Shown here: positions 38,399 through 46,486 of the stretch, one piece after another
Layout: each line of letters begins with the position of its first letter
Position numbering within the stretch: position 1 is the stretch's first letter
From: Conchocele bisecta
Taxonomy: Eukaryota > Mollusca > Bivalvia > Lucinida > Thyasiridae
Direction of reading: 5' to 3'
DNA length: 64,000 bases
NCBI GenBank assembly: GCA_029237695.1
Contig: JAQRGA010000042.1
Coordinates: forward strand, 868,001 to 932,000
Notes under the pieces: generated by a model
What the model was told of the DNA's origin: nothing
Database searches by the model: none
The model's input: only the letters and a program-made list of their open reading frames with translations
Program-made: the position numbers and the translations under genes

Positions 38399-38518
38399 AT
38401 GCATCAAGATAGATTACAGTTCGTAGATTCTTGGAAAAGTTTAGATCTAAAAGCTCTGTCTGCTAACGCAGGCAGAGATGATTCATATATGTGTGATACA
38501 CTGAAAAGTGAAAATTAG
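38399..38518 (+). other. Short open frame with an internal hairpin
   Basis: A 39-codon frame (MHQDRLQFVDSWKSLDLKAL, then SANAGRDDSYMCDTLKSEN) lies 47 bp after the aminotransferase, with no clear ribosome-binding site. Inside it, CTCTGTCTGC and GCAGGCAGAG form a strong hairpin (about 38456-38477) without a T run. It could be a gene remnant. I cannot identify it. Confidence 0.3.
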
Positions 38519-38687
38519 ACAATATAAATAAAGTAATCTATTATTTTCAAAAATAATTTTTTATTAATTTTTTAATATTACTAACTTATCTTATTTAATA
38601 TTATTCCTCATTTATAAAAAATTCATGGACGCTTAAGGTAATAGAAAAAAGCTATAAAAACATTATGTTTTATACCTAAACTGCTAA

Positions 38688-38764
38688 TGGTGGGCGTAAC
38701 AGAACTCGAATCTGTGACCTCCACGATGTCAACGTGGCACTCTAACCAACTGAGCTATACGCCC
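38688..38764 (-). tRNA. tRNA-Val (GAC)
   Basis: Read on the minus strand, the acceptor GGGCGTA pairs with TACGCCC. The D arm is GCTC...GAGT, the anticodon stem CCACG/CGTGG has loop TTGACAT giving anticodon GAC, and the T arm contains TTCGAGT. The discriminator is A, with an encoded CCA. The gene is 77 nt long. Confidence 0.95.
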
Positions 38765-39422
38765 TCAACTGTATTAATTCTAAATTTAGTTTAATGTAAA
38801 TAAATTACAAGCTATAATATTATTTTTTAATGCAGCATAAGATCTTATCTTAAATTTTTATATTCTTAAATTCTAAATCATTAATTTAAGCACTTCGTAT
38901 ATATGCTAATTACTGTTATAATAATCTTAAATTTTTAATCATAATTTTTCTTCTATTGCTGGGCGTGGTTTTTCGTTCTTTATGTAGAATATTAGGATAG
39001 TAATCATCTATTTAATACAGGGCATTAGCTTGGAGTAGTTGATAATGAACTAATTTTAAAAAAAGATTTTTGCCCGATAAACTCTATTATTTTGACTCAT
39101 TAATATTATGAGTACACAGGTAGACCTAAAAAAGTATATAAAATATATTGATAGGAAAATTAATATCTATGCAGATCATAATATTTTTATAACTCTTAAA
39201 ATTTTTTAACAATACTTCCTAATATATAGTGCATTGCATCAGGTTTATCCATACCTAAAAAAATTGATGTTTCTTTACTAAATAGTCTATAAAAACTCTG
39301 CCATGGAGTTCCCTTACCTGGACTAAAAGGATGTGATCTTATTATTTTTTCCTCTTTTTCATTGGACTTATTACATATAACTATATAACTTACTCTTTAA
39401 ATTAATAACTTAACTAAGGTAT
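38765..39422. other. Spacer with unidentified coding-like remnants
   Basis: On the minus strand near 39200-39370, IRSHPFSPGKGTPWQSFYRL, then FLGMDKPDAMHYILGSIVKK followed by F and a stop, reads like the C-terminus of a lost protein that I cannot name. On the plus strand around 39050-39200 there are short coding-like pieces (EYTGRPKKVYKIYIDRKINI). No complete gene is present. Confidence 0.35.
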
Positions 39423-39962
39423 ATGACTATTATTAAAATGGAAAAATACTATTTTACTTATACAGAGATCCATAAAACGATTCAGGTTTCAGCAAAAAAT
39501 ATTCTAACTTCAGGTTTTATGCCTGACTATATACTGGCTATTGGCGGCGGCGGTTTCATACCAGCAAGAATTCTTAGAACATTTATAACAAAACCTCTTA
39601 TTACAGTTTCATTATCACGTTACAGAAGCTCGGGTGAAGTTGTAGATATTCCTATTAAACATCAGTGGGTCGAAAGCATAAACGTAGATTTGAGTGGCAA
39701 AAAAATACTTTTAGTAGACGAAGTTGATGACTGCAGAACTACTTTAGAATACTGCATTAATGAACTTTTTAAAAGTTATGACATGGAACTGGCTGTATAT
39801 GTTCTTCATAATAAGAAAAAAGAAAAACATGGAAAAATTCCTAAAGAAGTTAAACATGTTTTTATCGGTAAAGAAATTGAGAATAAATGGATAAACTATC
39901 CATGGGATGCTTTAGACATAGAAGCACATGAGTTTATTGCCAATTCAAATAATAAAGAGTAA
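39423..39962 (+). CDS. Purine phosphoribosyltransferase-like protein
   Basis: A 179-residue type I phosphoribosyltransferase. The PRPP-binding loop is ILLVDEVDDCRTTLEYC near residues 95-111. ILAIGGGGFIPARIL near residue 38 is the PPi loop region, and WINYPWD near residue 158 matches the aromatic purine-stacking segment of xanthine/hypoxanthine transferases. It likely salvages hypoxanthine, guanine or xanthine. The ATG at 39423 has AAGG only a few bases upstream, closer than usual; another ATG at 39438 is possible. It is followed by a 9-bp tandem repeat tract. Confidence 0.85.
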   Translation: MTIIKMEKYYFTYTEIHKTIQVSAKNILTSGFMPDYILAIGGGGFIPARILRTFITKPLITVSLSRYRSSGEVVDIPIKHQWVESINVDLSGKKILLVDEVDDCRTTLEYCINELFKSYDMELAVYVLHNKKKEKHGKIPKEVKHVFIGKEIENKWINYPWDALDIEAHEFIANSNNKE

Positions 39963-40020
39963 AATCTATTTAATAATTAAATTTTTTGGGGTAGGGTTCT
40001 TTCTCAGTAAAGAACTAAAT

Positions 40021-40237
40021 ATTTCTATTTATTCTATTTATTCTATTTATTCTATTTATTCTATTTATTCTATTTATTCTATTTATTCTATTTATTCTAT
40101 TTATTCTATTTATTCTTTATCTCTATTTATTCTTTATTCATTTATTCTATTTATTCTATTTATTCTATTTATTCTATTTATTCTATTTATTCTATTTATT
40201 CTATTTATTCTATTTATTCTATTTATTCTATTTATTA
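40021..40237. repeat. 9-bp tandem repeat array (ATTCTATTT)n
   Basis: About 22 copies of the 9-bp unit ATTCTATTT occur in two nearly perfect blocks (about 40021-40116 and 40141-40237). The short variant interruption between them contains TTATCTCTATTT and TTTATTCA. The strand is strongly asymmetric (no G). It begins about 60 bp after the phosphoribosyltransferase stop. Read as protein it gives SIY and then ILF repeats, but that frame has no start context and is not a gene. Copy number is probably variable by slippage. Confidence 0.95.
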
Positions 40238-40445
40238 ACGCAGGTACTACAACTTACTGTTCATGATTTTTCTTCAATAGTTTTATTTTTTCATCTTCAT
40301 TAATACTTACAAAACTTACGATTGAATAAAATTTTGATTTCATATTCCGATAGGTAAAATACCTTGGCACTGTAAAAAATTATTTATTTTAAATAAAATA
40401 CTGAAATTATTTTAAAAAACTGTTGTTATATAAATTAATTAATAT

Positions 40446-40469
40446 ATGTTAGTTAATATTAGCTAACAT
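40446..40469. promoter_or_regulatory. Near-perfect 24-bp palindrome, candidate TetR operator
   Basis: ATGTTAGTTAATATTAGCTAACAT is palindromic except for one base pair (T/G at symmetric positions). It lies 13 bp upstream of the TetR gene start, just before its AAAGG ribosome-binding site. A TTGTTA at 40423 could be a -35 element with the -10 inside the palindrome. This is the expected place for autoregulation by the TetR protein. Confidence 0.75.
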
Positions 40470-40482
40470 AAAAGGTCATAAA

Positions 40483-41067
40483 ATGGAATTAAGTAATAGG
40501 CAACAGGAAATAGTAAACGCATCAATTGATCTGGTAGCTGATAAAGGTATCCAAAATCTTACTATCAAAAATATATCAGAAAAAATTGGTATTTCAGAAC
40601 CTGCGATTTATAGACATTTTAAAAATAAATTTGAGATTATTATGACTGTTTTAGATTCATTTGTTAGCATAGCTGGCAATGTATTAAATCATGTTAAAGT
40701 TGATAACTTAAAGTCCTATGAAAAAATTGAACTATTTATAATGGATAGATATGAAAGATGTAATGATAATCCTAAATTGGCTAAAGTTATGTTTTCAGAA
40801 GAATTTTTTCAGAATGATCCATTGCTCTCTAAAAAAATGTTTTCAATAATGCATTCCCATAAAAATGATATTGAATGTATTCTTATTACTGGTCAGGCAG
40901 ATGGTGAAATTAGGAAGGATATAGATACAACATCAATATTTAGAATAGTTTTTGGTGCAATGAGATTATTAATTAAACAATGGTGTTTAAGTGGTTTTAA
41001 ATTTGATTTAATTGTAGAGGGTAAAAAACTTTGGAAAGTTGAAAAGAAATTAATAATTAATAGTTAA
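40483..41067 (+). CDS. TetR family transcriptional regulator
   Basis: A 194-residue regulator. The N-terminal helix-turn-helix covers about residues 10-50 (IVNASIDLVADKGIQNLTIK, then NISEKIGISEPAIYRHFKNK, the standard TetR form). The C-terminal ligand domain is variable. It heads a cassette with a ferredoxin-like protein (30-bp gap) and Hcp. A 24-bp palindrome directly upstream suggests it represses itself and the cassette. The inducer is unknown; nitric oxide or a related stress signal is a guess from Hcp. Confidence 0.9.
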   Translation: MELSNRQQEIVNASIDLVADKGIQNLTIKNISEKIGISEPAIYRHFKNKFEIIMTVLDSFVSIAGNVLNHVKVDNLKSYEKIELFIMDRYERCNDNPKLAKVMFSEEFFQNDPLLSKKMFSIMHSHKNDIECILITGQADGEIRKDIDTTSIFRIVFGAMRLLIKQWCLSGFKFDLIVEGKKLWKVEKKLIINS

Positions 41068-41097
41068 ATAATAATAATTACAGAAAGGGATTTTAGT

Positions 41098-41913
41098 ATG
41101 AAAAGAGAAATTATAAAAATTGATCAGGAAAAATGTAATGGCTGTGGACTTTGTGTTCCCAACTGCCCGGAAGGTGCAATTCAGATTATAGATGGTAAAG
41201 CACGCCTGATAAGCGACCTATTTTGTGATGGTCTTGGTGCATGTATTGGCGAATGTCCAGAAGGTGCAATAGAAGTTGAAACAAGGGAAGCAGTTCCTTA
41301 TGATGAAATAAAAGTCATGAATAATATTATTAAACAGGGTGCAAATACAATAAAAGCTCATCTTAAACATTTAAGAGATCATAATCAGAAAATTTTTTTA
41401 CAGGAAGCAGTTATGTTTTTGAAAGAAAATAATATAGATATTCCCGACCTTGAAGAAAAACATGATCACTGTGGATGTCAAGGAAGTATGGAGAGAGTAA
41501 TTGAAAGAGAAGAAACTATTAATACAGATAATGTTTCTATTCAATCTGAATTAAGACAATGGCCTACACAGTTGAATTTAGTAAGTCCTGATGCTGGATT
41601 TTTTGATAATGCTGATCTGCTTATATGTGCTGATTGTGTACCTTTTGCTTATGCCAATTTTCACAGCAAACTTCTCAAAGGTAAAATATTGGTAATGTTT
41701 TGTCCTAAATTGGATAAAGAGATAGATTCTTACATAGAAAAATTGGCTAGAATATTTTCCGCTAAAAATATTAAATCGGTAACAATTGCCAGAATGGAAG
41801 TTCCATGCTGCGGGGGAACAGAAATGATCGTTAATAAGGCGCTGAAAAAAGCTAATGTTGATATAAAAGTAAAAATAGAAATAATAAATATAGATGGAAT
41901 TTTAAGAAATTAG
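41098..41913 (+). CDS. Two-cluster ferredoxin-like protein of the Hcp cassette
   Basis: A 271-residue iron-sulfur protein. The first cluster motif is CNGCGLCVPNCP (Cys13, 16, 19, 23). The second reads CDGLGACIGECP (Cys43, 49, 53), in which Gly46 stands where a classical ferredoxin has its second cysteine. A HDHCGCQGS segment follows. The C-terminal half contains LLICADCVPFAY and EVPCCGG, with more cysteines, resembling a domain found in anaerobe proteins beside Hcp. It likely passes electrons to Hcp or another reductase. It has a strong AAAGGGA ribosome-binding site and sits between tetR and hcp. Confidence 0.82.
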   Translation: MKREIIKIDQEKCNGCGLCVPNCPEGAIQIIDGKARLISDLFCDGLGACIGECPEGAIEVETREAVPYDEIKVMNNIIKQGANTIKAHLKHLRDHNQKIFLQEAVMFLKENNIDIPDLEEKHDHCGCQGSMERVIEREETINTDNVSIQSELRQWPTQLNLVSPDAGFFDNADLLICADCVPFAYANFHSKLLKGKILVMFCPKLDKEIDSYIEKLARIFSAKNIKSVTIARMEVPCCGGTEMIVNKALKKANVDIKVKIEIINIDGILRN

Positions 41914-42002
41914 TTCTAAAAAAGTGCTGAGTTTTAAGTTTTTAATGTTAAGTTAATTTAGAAAAATATAAAGTTGTATAATAAGAACGAAGGAGAAATA
42001 AA

Positions 42003-43697
42003 ATGAGTATTTTTAACTGTTTTAAGAAGAAAAATGTAAAAGTAGAAGTAGCATCAGAAAAAGCCGGTAAAATGTTTTGTTATCAGTGTCAGGAAGCCTC
42101 TAAAAATACCGGCTGTGATATTGTCGGAATGTGTGGTAAAAAAGCAGATACAGCTAATTTGCAGGATCTGCTGATTTATTCTTTAAAAGGAATTGCCATT
42201 GTAGCTAAAGCCGCCGGTTTAGAGAGTGATGAAAAGATTGGAAAATTTATAACTGAAGCTCTATTTATAACTGTTACAAACACAAATTTTGATAACTCAA
42301 GACTTGAAAAAATTATTGAAGAAGCTTTTAAGCTTAGAAATTCTATCAAATCAGAGAATGCATCAAAAATAGGCAGTAATATTCATGATTCAGCAACATG
42401 GAATGGTTCAGCTGCTGAATTTACAGAAAAAGCTTTAGAAGTTGGTGTTTTATCTACAGATAATGAAGATGTTCGCTCACTGCGTGAACTGCTTATTTAT
42501 GGTGTTAAAGGTATAGCAGCATATGCACATCATGCGGAAGTATTGGGCAGAAAAGATAATTCTATATATGCATTTGAAATAGAAGCACTTATTTCCACTA
42601 CAGAAGATCTTTCTGTCGATGCAATGATTGCTCTTGTATTGAAAACAGGTGAAGTCGGTGTTACAACAATGGCACTGCTTGATGCAGCAAATACAGAAAC
42701 TTACGGCAATCCTGAATTGACAAAAGTTAATATAGGTGTCGGCAGTAACCCAGGTATTCTTATTTCAGGTCATGATCTAAAAGATATGGAAGAATTAATG
42801 AAGCAGACAGAAGGTACAGGGGTAGATGTATATACTCATGGTGAAATGCTTCCTGCACATTATTATCCTGAATTTAAAAAGTATAAAAACCTTGTAGGTA
42901 ACTATGGTAATGCATGGTACAAACAGGCTAAAGAGTTTGCATTATTTAACGGTCCTATTCTGATGACAACCAACTGTATTGTATCTCCTAAAGATTCATA
43001 TAAAGATAGAATTTTTACAACAGGAACAGCAGGATATCCGGGAATTAAACATATAGCTGACAGAGAAGACGGCAGATCTAAAGATTTTAGTGAAATAATA
43101 GCGTTAGCTAAAAAATGCACTGCTCCTGCAGAATTAGAAACAGGTGAAATAGTTGGTGGTTTTGCTCATAATCAGGTACTTGCATTAGCTGATAAAGTTG
43201 TAGATGCTGTAAAATCAGGTGCAATCAAACGTTTTATTGTTATGGGTGGCTGTGACGGAGGTCATAGAAGCAGATCATATTTTACTGATATTGCAGAACA
43301 GCTTCCAAAAGATACTATTATTTTAACTGCCGGCTGTGCTAAATATCGCTATAACAAACTTGAACTTGGCGATATCGGCGGTATTCCCAGAGTTCTTGAT
43401 GCTGGACAGTGTAATGATTGTTATTCTTTAGCTGTAATAGCTCTAAAACTGAAAGAAGTTTTTGAATTAGAAGATATTAATGACCTTCCACTATCTTTTG
43501 ATATTGCATGGTATGAACAGAAAGCTGTTATTGTTCTTTTAGCTCTATTGCACTTGGGTGTCAAAGATATCCGTTTGGGTCCGTCACTTCCTGCATTTCT
43601 ATCACCAACAGTAGTAAAAGTATTGGTTGATACTTTTAATATTAAACCTATAGGTGAAGTTGAAGAAGATATTAAAAATATGATGGCTGGAAAATAA
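42003..43697 (+). CDS. hcp: Hybrid cluster protein (hydroxylamine/NO reductase)
   Basis: Hcp carries a hybrid 4Fe-2O-2S cluster and reduces NO or hydroxylamine; it is also implicated in S-nitrosylation control. This 564-residue protein has its N-terminal cysteines at 26, 29, 38 and 44 (CxxCx8Cx5C). That is the spacing of the anaerobe type with a [4Fe-4S] cluster, not the enterobacterial [2Fe-2S] type. Cluster-ligand regions such as [26 protein letters not shown] and [10 protein letters not shown] are present. The first about 20 residues are an extra lysine-rich segment. It follows the ferredoxin gene by 89 bp, has AAGGAG upstream, and ends at a strong terminator. Confidence 0.95.
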   Translation: MSIFNCFKKKNVKVEVASEKAGKMFCYQCQEASKNTGCDIVGMCGKKADTANLQDLLIYSLKGIAIVAKAAGLESDEKIGKFITEALFITVTNTNFDNSRLEKIIEEAFKLRNSIKSENASKIGSNIHDSATWNGSAAEFTEKALEVGVLSTDNEDVRSLRELLIYGVKGIAAYAHHAEVLGRKDNSIYAFEIEALISTTEDLSVDAMIALVLKTGEVGVTTMALLDAANTETYGNPELTKVNIGVGSNPGILISGHDLKDMEELMKQTEGTGVDVYTHGEMLPAHYYPEFKKYKNLVGNYGNAWYKQAKEFALFNGPILMTTNCIVSPKDSYKDRIFTTGTAGYPGIKHIADREDGRSKDFSEIIALAKKCTAPAELETGEIVGGFAHNQVLALADKVVDAVKSGAIKRFIVMGGCDGGHRSRSYFTDIAEQLPKDTIILTAGCAKYRYNKLELGDIGGIPRVLDAGQCNDCYSLAVIALKLKEVFELEDINDLPLSFDIAWYEQKAVIVLLALLHLGVKDIRLGPSLPAFLSPTVVKVLVDTFNIKPIGEVEEDIKNMMAGK

Positions 43698-43722
43698 GCT
43701 GTAAAGCTGCTGAATGATTATT

Positions 43723-43763
43723 AAGTATGTTTACCTTTTTTAGAAGGTAAACATACTTTTTTA
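43723..43763 (+). terminator. Intrinsic terminator of the tetR-ferredoxin-hcp cassette
   Basis: AAGTATGTTTACCTT (43723-43737) pairs perfectly with AAGGTAAACATACTT (43744-43758) around a 6-nt loop. It is followed by a T run. It lies 26 bp after the hcp stop. Confidence 0.95.
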
Positions 43764-44034
43764 TAGTTCATTTGAATAGTGAATAAATTTTTCTTCGATA
43801 AATTCTTTATTAAGGTTTTTACATATAAAAATAAGTTTTCTGTTTCTATTAATACAGGCATTCTTTCCATATTACTTATATCAGCTAATAATGTAGTCTT
43901 CTTACCAAAAAAACTGATCTTTTATTTTTTTAGCACCAAGATTCAATCCTTCGACTGGATGGTTATTCAATAACCTGACAGCCTCTTCTTTTGAAACCAA
44001 GTAAAATAAACAATATTTGCATATTTCTAAATCC
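43764..44034 (-). pseudogene. Unidentified decayed coding sequence
   Basis: On the minus strand, fragments read YLVSKEEAVRLLNNHPVEGL, NLGAKKIKD, then FFGKKTTLLADISNMERMPV with frameshifts. The first part faintly resembles the start of radical-SAM menaquinone enzymes (EEAL.LL...DLLELG..A), but the match fades before any cysteine motif. A plus-strand open piece at 43779-43973 is a shadow. Confidence 0.3.
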
Positions 44035-44110
44035 CGATATGGTAATTGAAATAACTTGATGATATCCTCAAAAATACATAAAATAATTCACATAATTATC
44101 TTAAAAATAT
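44035..44110 (+). pseudogene. Second IS256 remnant fragment
   Basis: This stretch is about 80% identical by eye to 36408-36475 and reads GN, stop, NNLMISSKIHKIIHII. That corresponds to the NW..L..FFKYPEEIRKIIY segment of IS256 transposases. It directly precedes the intact Sel1 gene, as at the other locus, so it may have been part of the same duplicated block. Confidence 0.6.
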
Positions 44111-44136
44111 CAATTATTAAGGAAGAAAGGTTTTTT

Positions 44137-44622
44137 ATGAAAAAATTTATACTGTTATTTACCTGCTTGATTTTTGTCTATTCAGTGGCTTCTGCCGCTG
44201 AAAACACGGCTTTTCAAAAGTACAAAAAACCTGCAGAACAGGGTAATCCTACTGCCCAATTCATGCTAGGTACTATGTATTCCAAGGGCGATGGAGTTTT
44301 AAAAGATCCTAAGAAAGCTTTTTATTGGTTCAAAAAATCTGCAGAACAGGGTGATACTATTGCTCAATACAATCTAGGTTTTATGTATATCAATGGTGAT
44401 GGAGTTTTAAAAGATCTTAAGAAAGCGTTTTATTGGTTCAAAAAATCTGCAGAACAGGGTGATCCTGCTGCTCAATACAATCTGGGTCTTATGTATGGCA
44501 GGGGTGATGGAGTAGCAAACGATCCTACACAAGCCAAATACTGGATTAACAAGGCTTATGAAAGTAATGATTCGAAAGTAAGCAAACAAGCCAAATTAGT
44601 TTTGGATATACTTAAACGATAG
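44137..44622 (+). CDS. Exported Sel1-repeat protein
   Basis: A 161-residue protein. A signal peptide (MKKFILLFTCLIFVYSVASA) is followed by Sel1-like repeats with the A-(E)QG-(x)-A-Q(Y/F)-LG-MY...GDGV pattern. About three repeats begin near residues 32, 68 and 104, and two are nearly identical (DGVLKD..KAFYWFKKSAEQ). The start at 44137 has GAAAGG upstream and gives a proper signal peptide; the longer open frame from 44056 does not. Sel1 proteins mediate protein-protein contacts, often in host-associated bacteria. The partner is unknown. A collapsed copy lies at 36480-36582. Confidence 0.85.
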   Translation: MKKFILLFTCLIFVYSVASAAENTAFQKYKKPAEQGNPTAQFMLGTMYSKGDGVLKDPKKAFYWFKKSAEQGDTIAQYNLGFMYINGDGVLKDLKKAFYWFKKSAEQGDPAAQYNLGLMYGRGDGVANDPTQAKYWINKAYESNDSKVSKQAKLVLDILKR

Positions 44623-44894
44623 TATTATTTTTTGATTCTATATTGGATTATAAGGATAAGATAATAAAAAAATATTAGCCTATAGTTGATTTTCTAAAAG
44701 CAATTTATTAAGGGTATAAAATAATTTAATTTGTTCCATTTTTAATTTTATTATCATCTTTTATTCCCAAGATATAATCTATAATATCTATTTTATTATT
44801 TATTTTTACGTTTTTATTGTTAAAGATTTCTTTGAGTTTATATTAAAATTTATTTTTACATTTTAAAAACTTATATATTTTTAAGAGATAAACT

Positions 44895-46187
44895 ATGAAA
44901 ATTGACAATAATACAATTGAAAAAGTACTTAATATTTTGGGCGAAGAAATAATTCCTGCTAAAGGATGCACCGAGCCTATTGCAATAGCTTTGGTTGCTG
45001 CAGTAACTGTTAAAAAGCTGGGAAGAAAACCTAATGGATTAAATATCTATGTATCAGGTAATATGATTAAAAATGTAAAGAGCGTTGTTGTTCCTAACAG
45101 CGGAGGGATGATTGGTATTAAAGTTGCCGCTGCAATGGGTGCTATTGCAGGTGATCCTGAAAAAGAACTTATGGTTATTAGCGATATTACAGAAAGTGAG
45201 ATGGTTAAAGTAAGAGAGTTTATTGACAACTGTCCAATCAATGTAATACATGAAAAAACTGATATAAAGCTTTATATTCGCATAGAAGCTGTAGCCGGTG
45301 AAGAGTCTGCCAGTGTAGAAGTAAAACATATTCATACTAATATTACCAAAATTGAAAAAAATGGAAAGGTGCTGTTAAATCAGATATGTAATGATGCAGA
45401 TTTTAATTCTTCTTTGAGCGATCGAAAAATTTTATCCATTAAGCTTATCTATAATCTTGCTAAAACAATAGATTTATCTTTGATAAAATCCATGTTTACT
45501 AAAGTGGTTGAACTTAATTCAAAAATTGCACTCGAAGGATTGAATGAAACCTACGGTATTAATGTAGGAAGCTGTATTGCTAAAAATATTGAAAGTGATA
45601 TTTACGGTGATGACTGTAGAAATAGATGTGCAAGTTATACCGCTTCAGGAAGCGATGCCAGAATGAGCGGATGTCCTCTTCCTGTAATGACTACCGGTGG
45701 TAGTGGAAATCAGGGAATGACTGCTTCTCTTCCTATCATTAAATATTGTGAAATGAAAAATTACAGTGAAGAAAAATTGATTAGAACTCTTTTATTCTCC
45801 CATTTAGCTACAATCCATATTAAGACTAATGTAGGAAGATTATCAGCACATTGCGGTGCTGTTTGTGCAGCTGCAGCAGTTAGCGGTGCCATTGTCTTTA
45901 TACAGGATGGAGATTATGAAGCTGCAGCAGCAGCAGTAATTAATACACTGGGAAATATTTCCGGCCTGATCTGCGACGGTGCCAAGGCTTCATGTGCAAT
46001 GAAAATTGCGACAGGAGTATATGCAGCTTTTGATTCGGCTACATTGGGCTTTTACCATAATGTATTACAGCACGGTGATGGCATTATTGGTAGGGATGTA
46101 GAAGAAACAATAAAAAATATTGGTATTCTTTCACAGGTAGGAATGCAGAGAACAGATGAAATAATTTTGGAAATAATGACAAAATAA
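44895..46187 (+). CDS. cyuA: L-cysteine desulfidase / UPF0597 serine dehydratase-alpha family
   Basis: A 430-residue member of UPF0597 (YhaM/CyuA), related to the alpha chain of iron-sulfur L-serine dehydratase. It breaks L-cysteine down to pyruvate, ammonia and sulfide, which is typical of anaerobes. GCTEPIAIAL is at residues 24-33. Cysteines that can bind a [4Fe-4S] cluster include Cys25, CRNRC near 241-245, SGCPLP near 258 and CDGAKASC near 360. GGSGNQGM near residue 270 is a family signature. It is monocistronic. A regulator gene (cyuR) or transporter (cyuP) is not adjacent. Confidence 0.88.
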   Translation: MKIDNNTIEKVLNILGEEIIPAKGCTEPIAIALVAAVTVKKLGRKPNGLNIYVSGNMIKNVKSVVVPNSGGMIGIKVAAAMGAIAGDPEKELMVISDITESEMVKVREFIDNCPINVIHEKTDIKLYIRIEAVAGEESASVEVKHIHTNITKIEKNGKVLLNQICNDADFNSSLSDRKILSIKLIYNLAKTIDLSLIKSMFTKVVELNSKIALEGLNETYGINVGSCIAKNIESDIYGDDCRNRCASYTASGSDARMSGCPLPVMTTGGSGNQGMTASLPIIKYCEMKNYSEEKLIRTLLFSHLATIHIKTNVGRLSAHCGAVCAAAAVSGAIVFIQDGDYEAAAAAVINTLGNISGLICDGAKASCAMKIATGVYAAFDSATLGFYHNVLQHGDGIIGRDVEETIKNIGILSQVGMQRTDEIILEIMTK

Positions 46188-46345
46188 TTTCAAATATCGG
46201 GGAAATAGAGAATTATACTCTGCTAGGTTTAGGAGAGCTTTTTTTTATTTCCTACTTTTTTTTAAGTTCTACTATTTATGCGATTACCCGAGACACCATA
46301 TTAAGATGATATTTCAGCCGGTATTTTTTTAGAACCAAAGTATAT

Positions 46346-46383
46346 AATGTAATATTCTACTTTGCGTGTTATATTACATTTTT
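46346..46383 (+). terminator. Candidate hairpin terminator downstream of cyuA
   Basis: AATGTAATAT (46346-46355) pairs perfectly with ATATTACATT (46371-46380) around a 15-nt loop and is followed by TTTAATG. It lies about 160 bp after cyuA, and nothing else in the 46188-46486 spacer stands out. The large loop and short T run make it a modest candidate. Confidence 0.45.
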
Positions 46384-46486
46384 AATGATCCGTGTATGTA
46401 AAATATTCTAATAAATTCTTTTAGTCGAATATACCTATTTTTTGCATATTAAATATTTAATTTGAATTTAAAGGAATGTATAAATT

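Noticed and set aside
39928..40266. 112-codon frame with SIY and ILF repeats
   Set aside because: It is the translation of a 9-bp tandem repeat, overlaps the end of the phosphoribosyltransferase gene and lacks a start signal.
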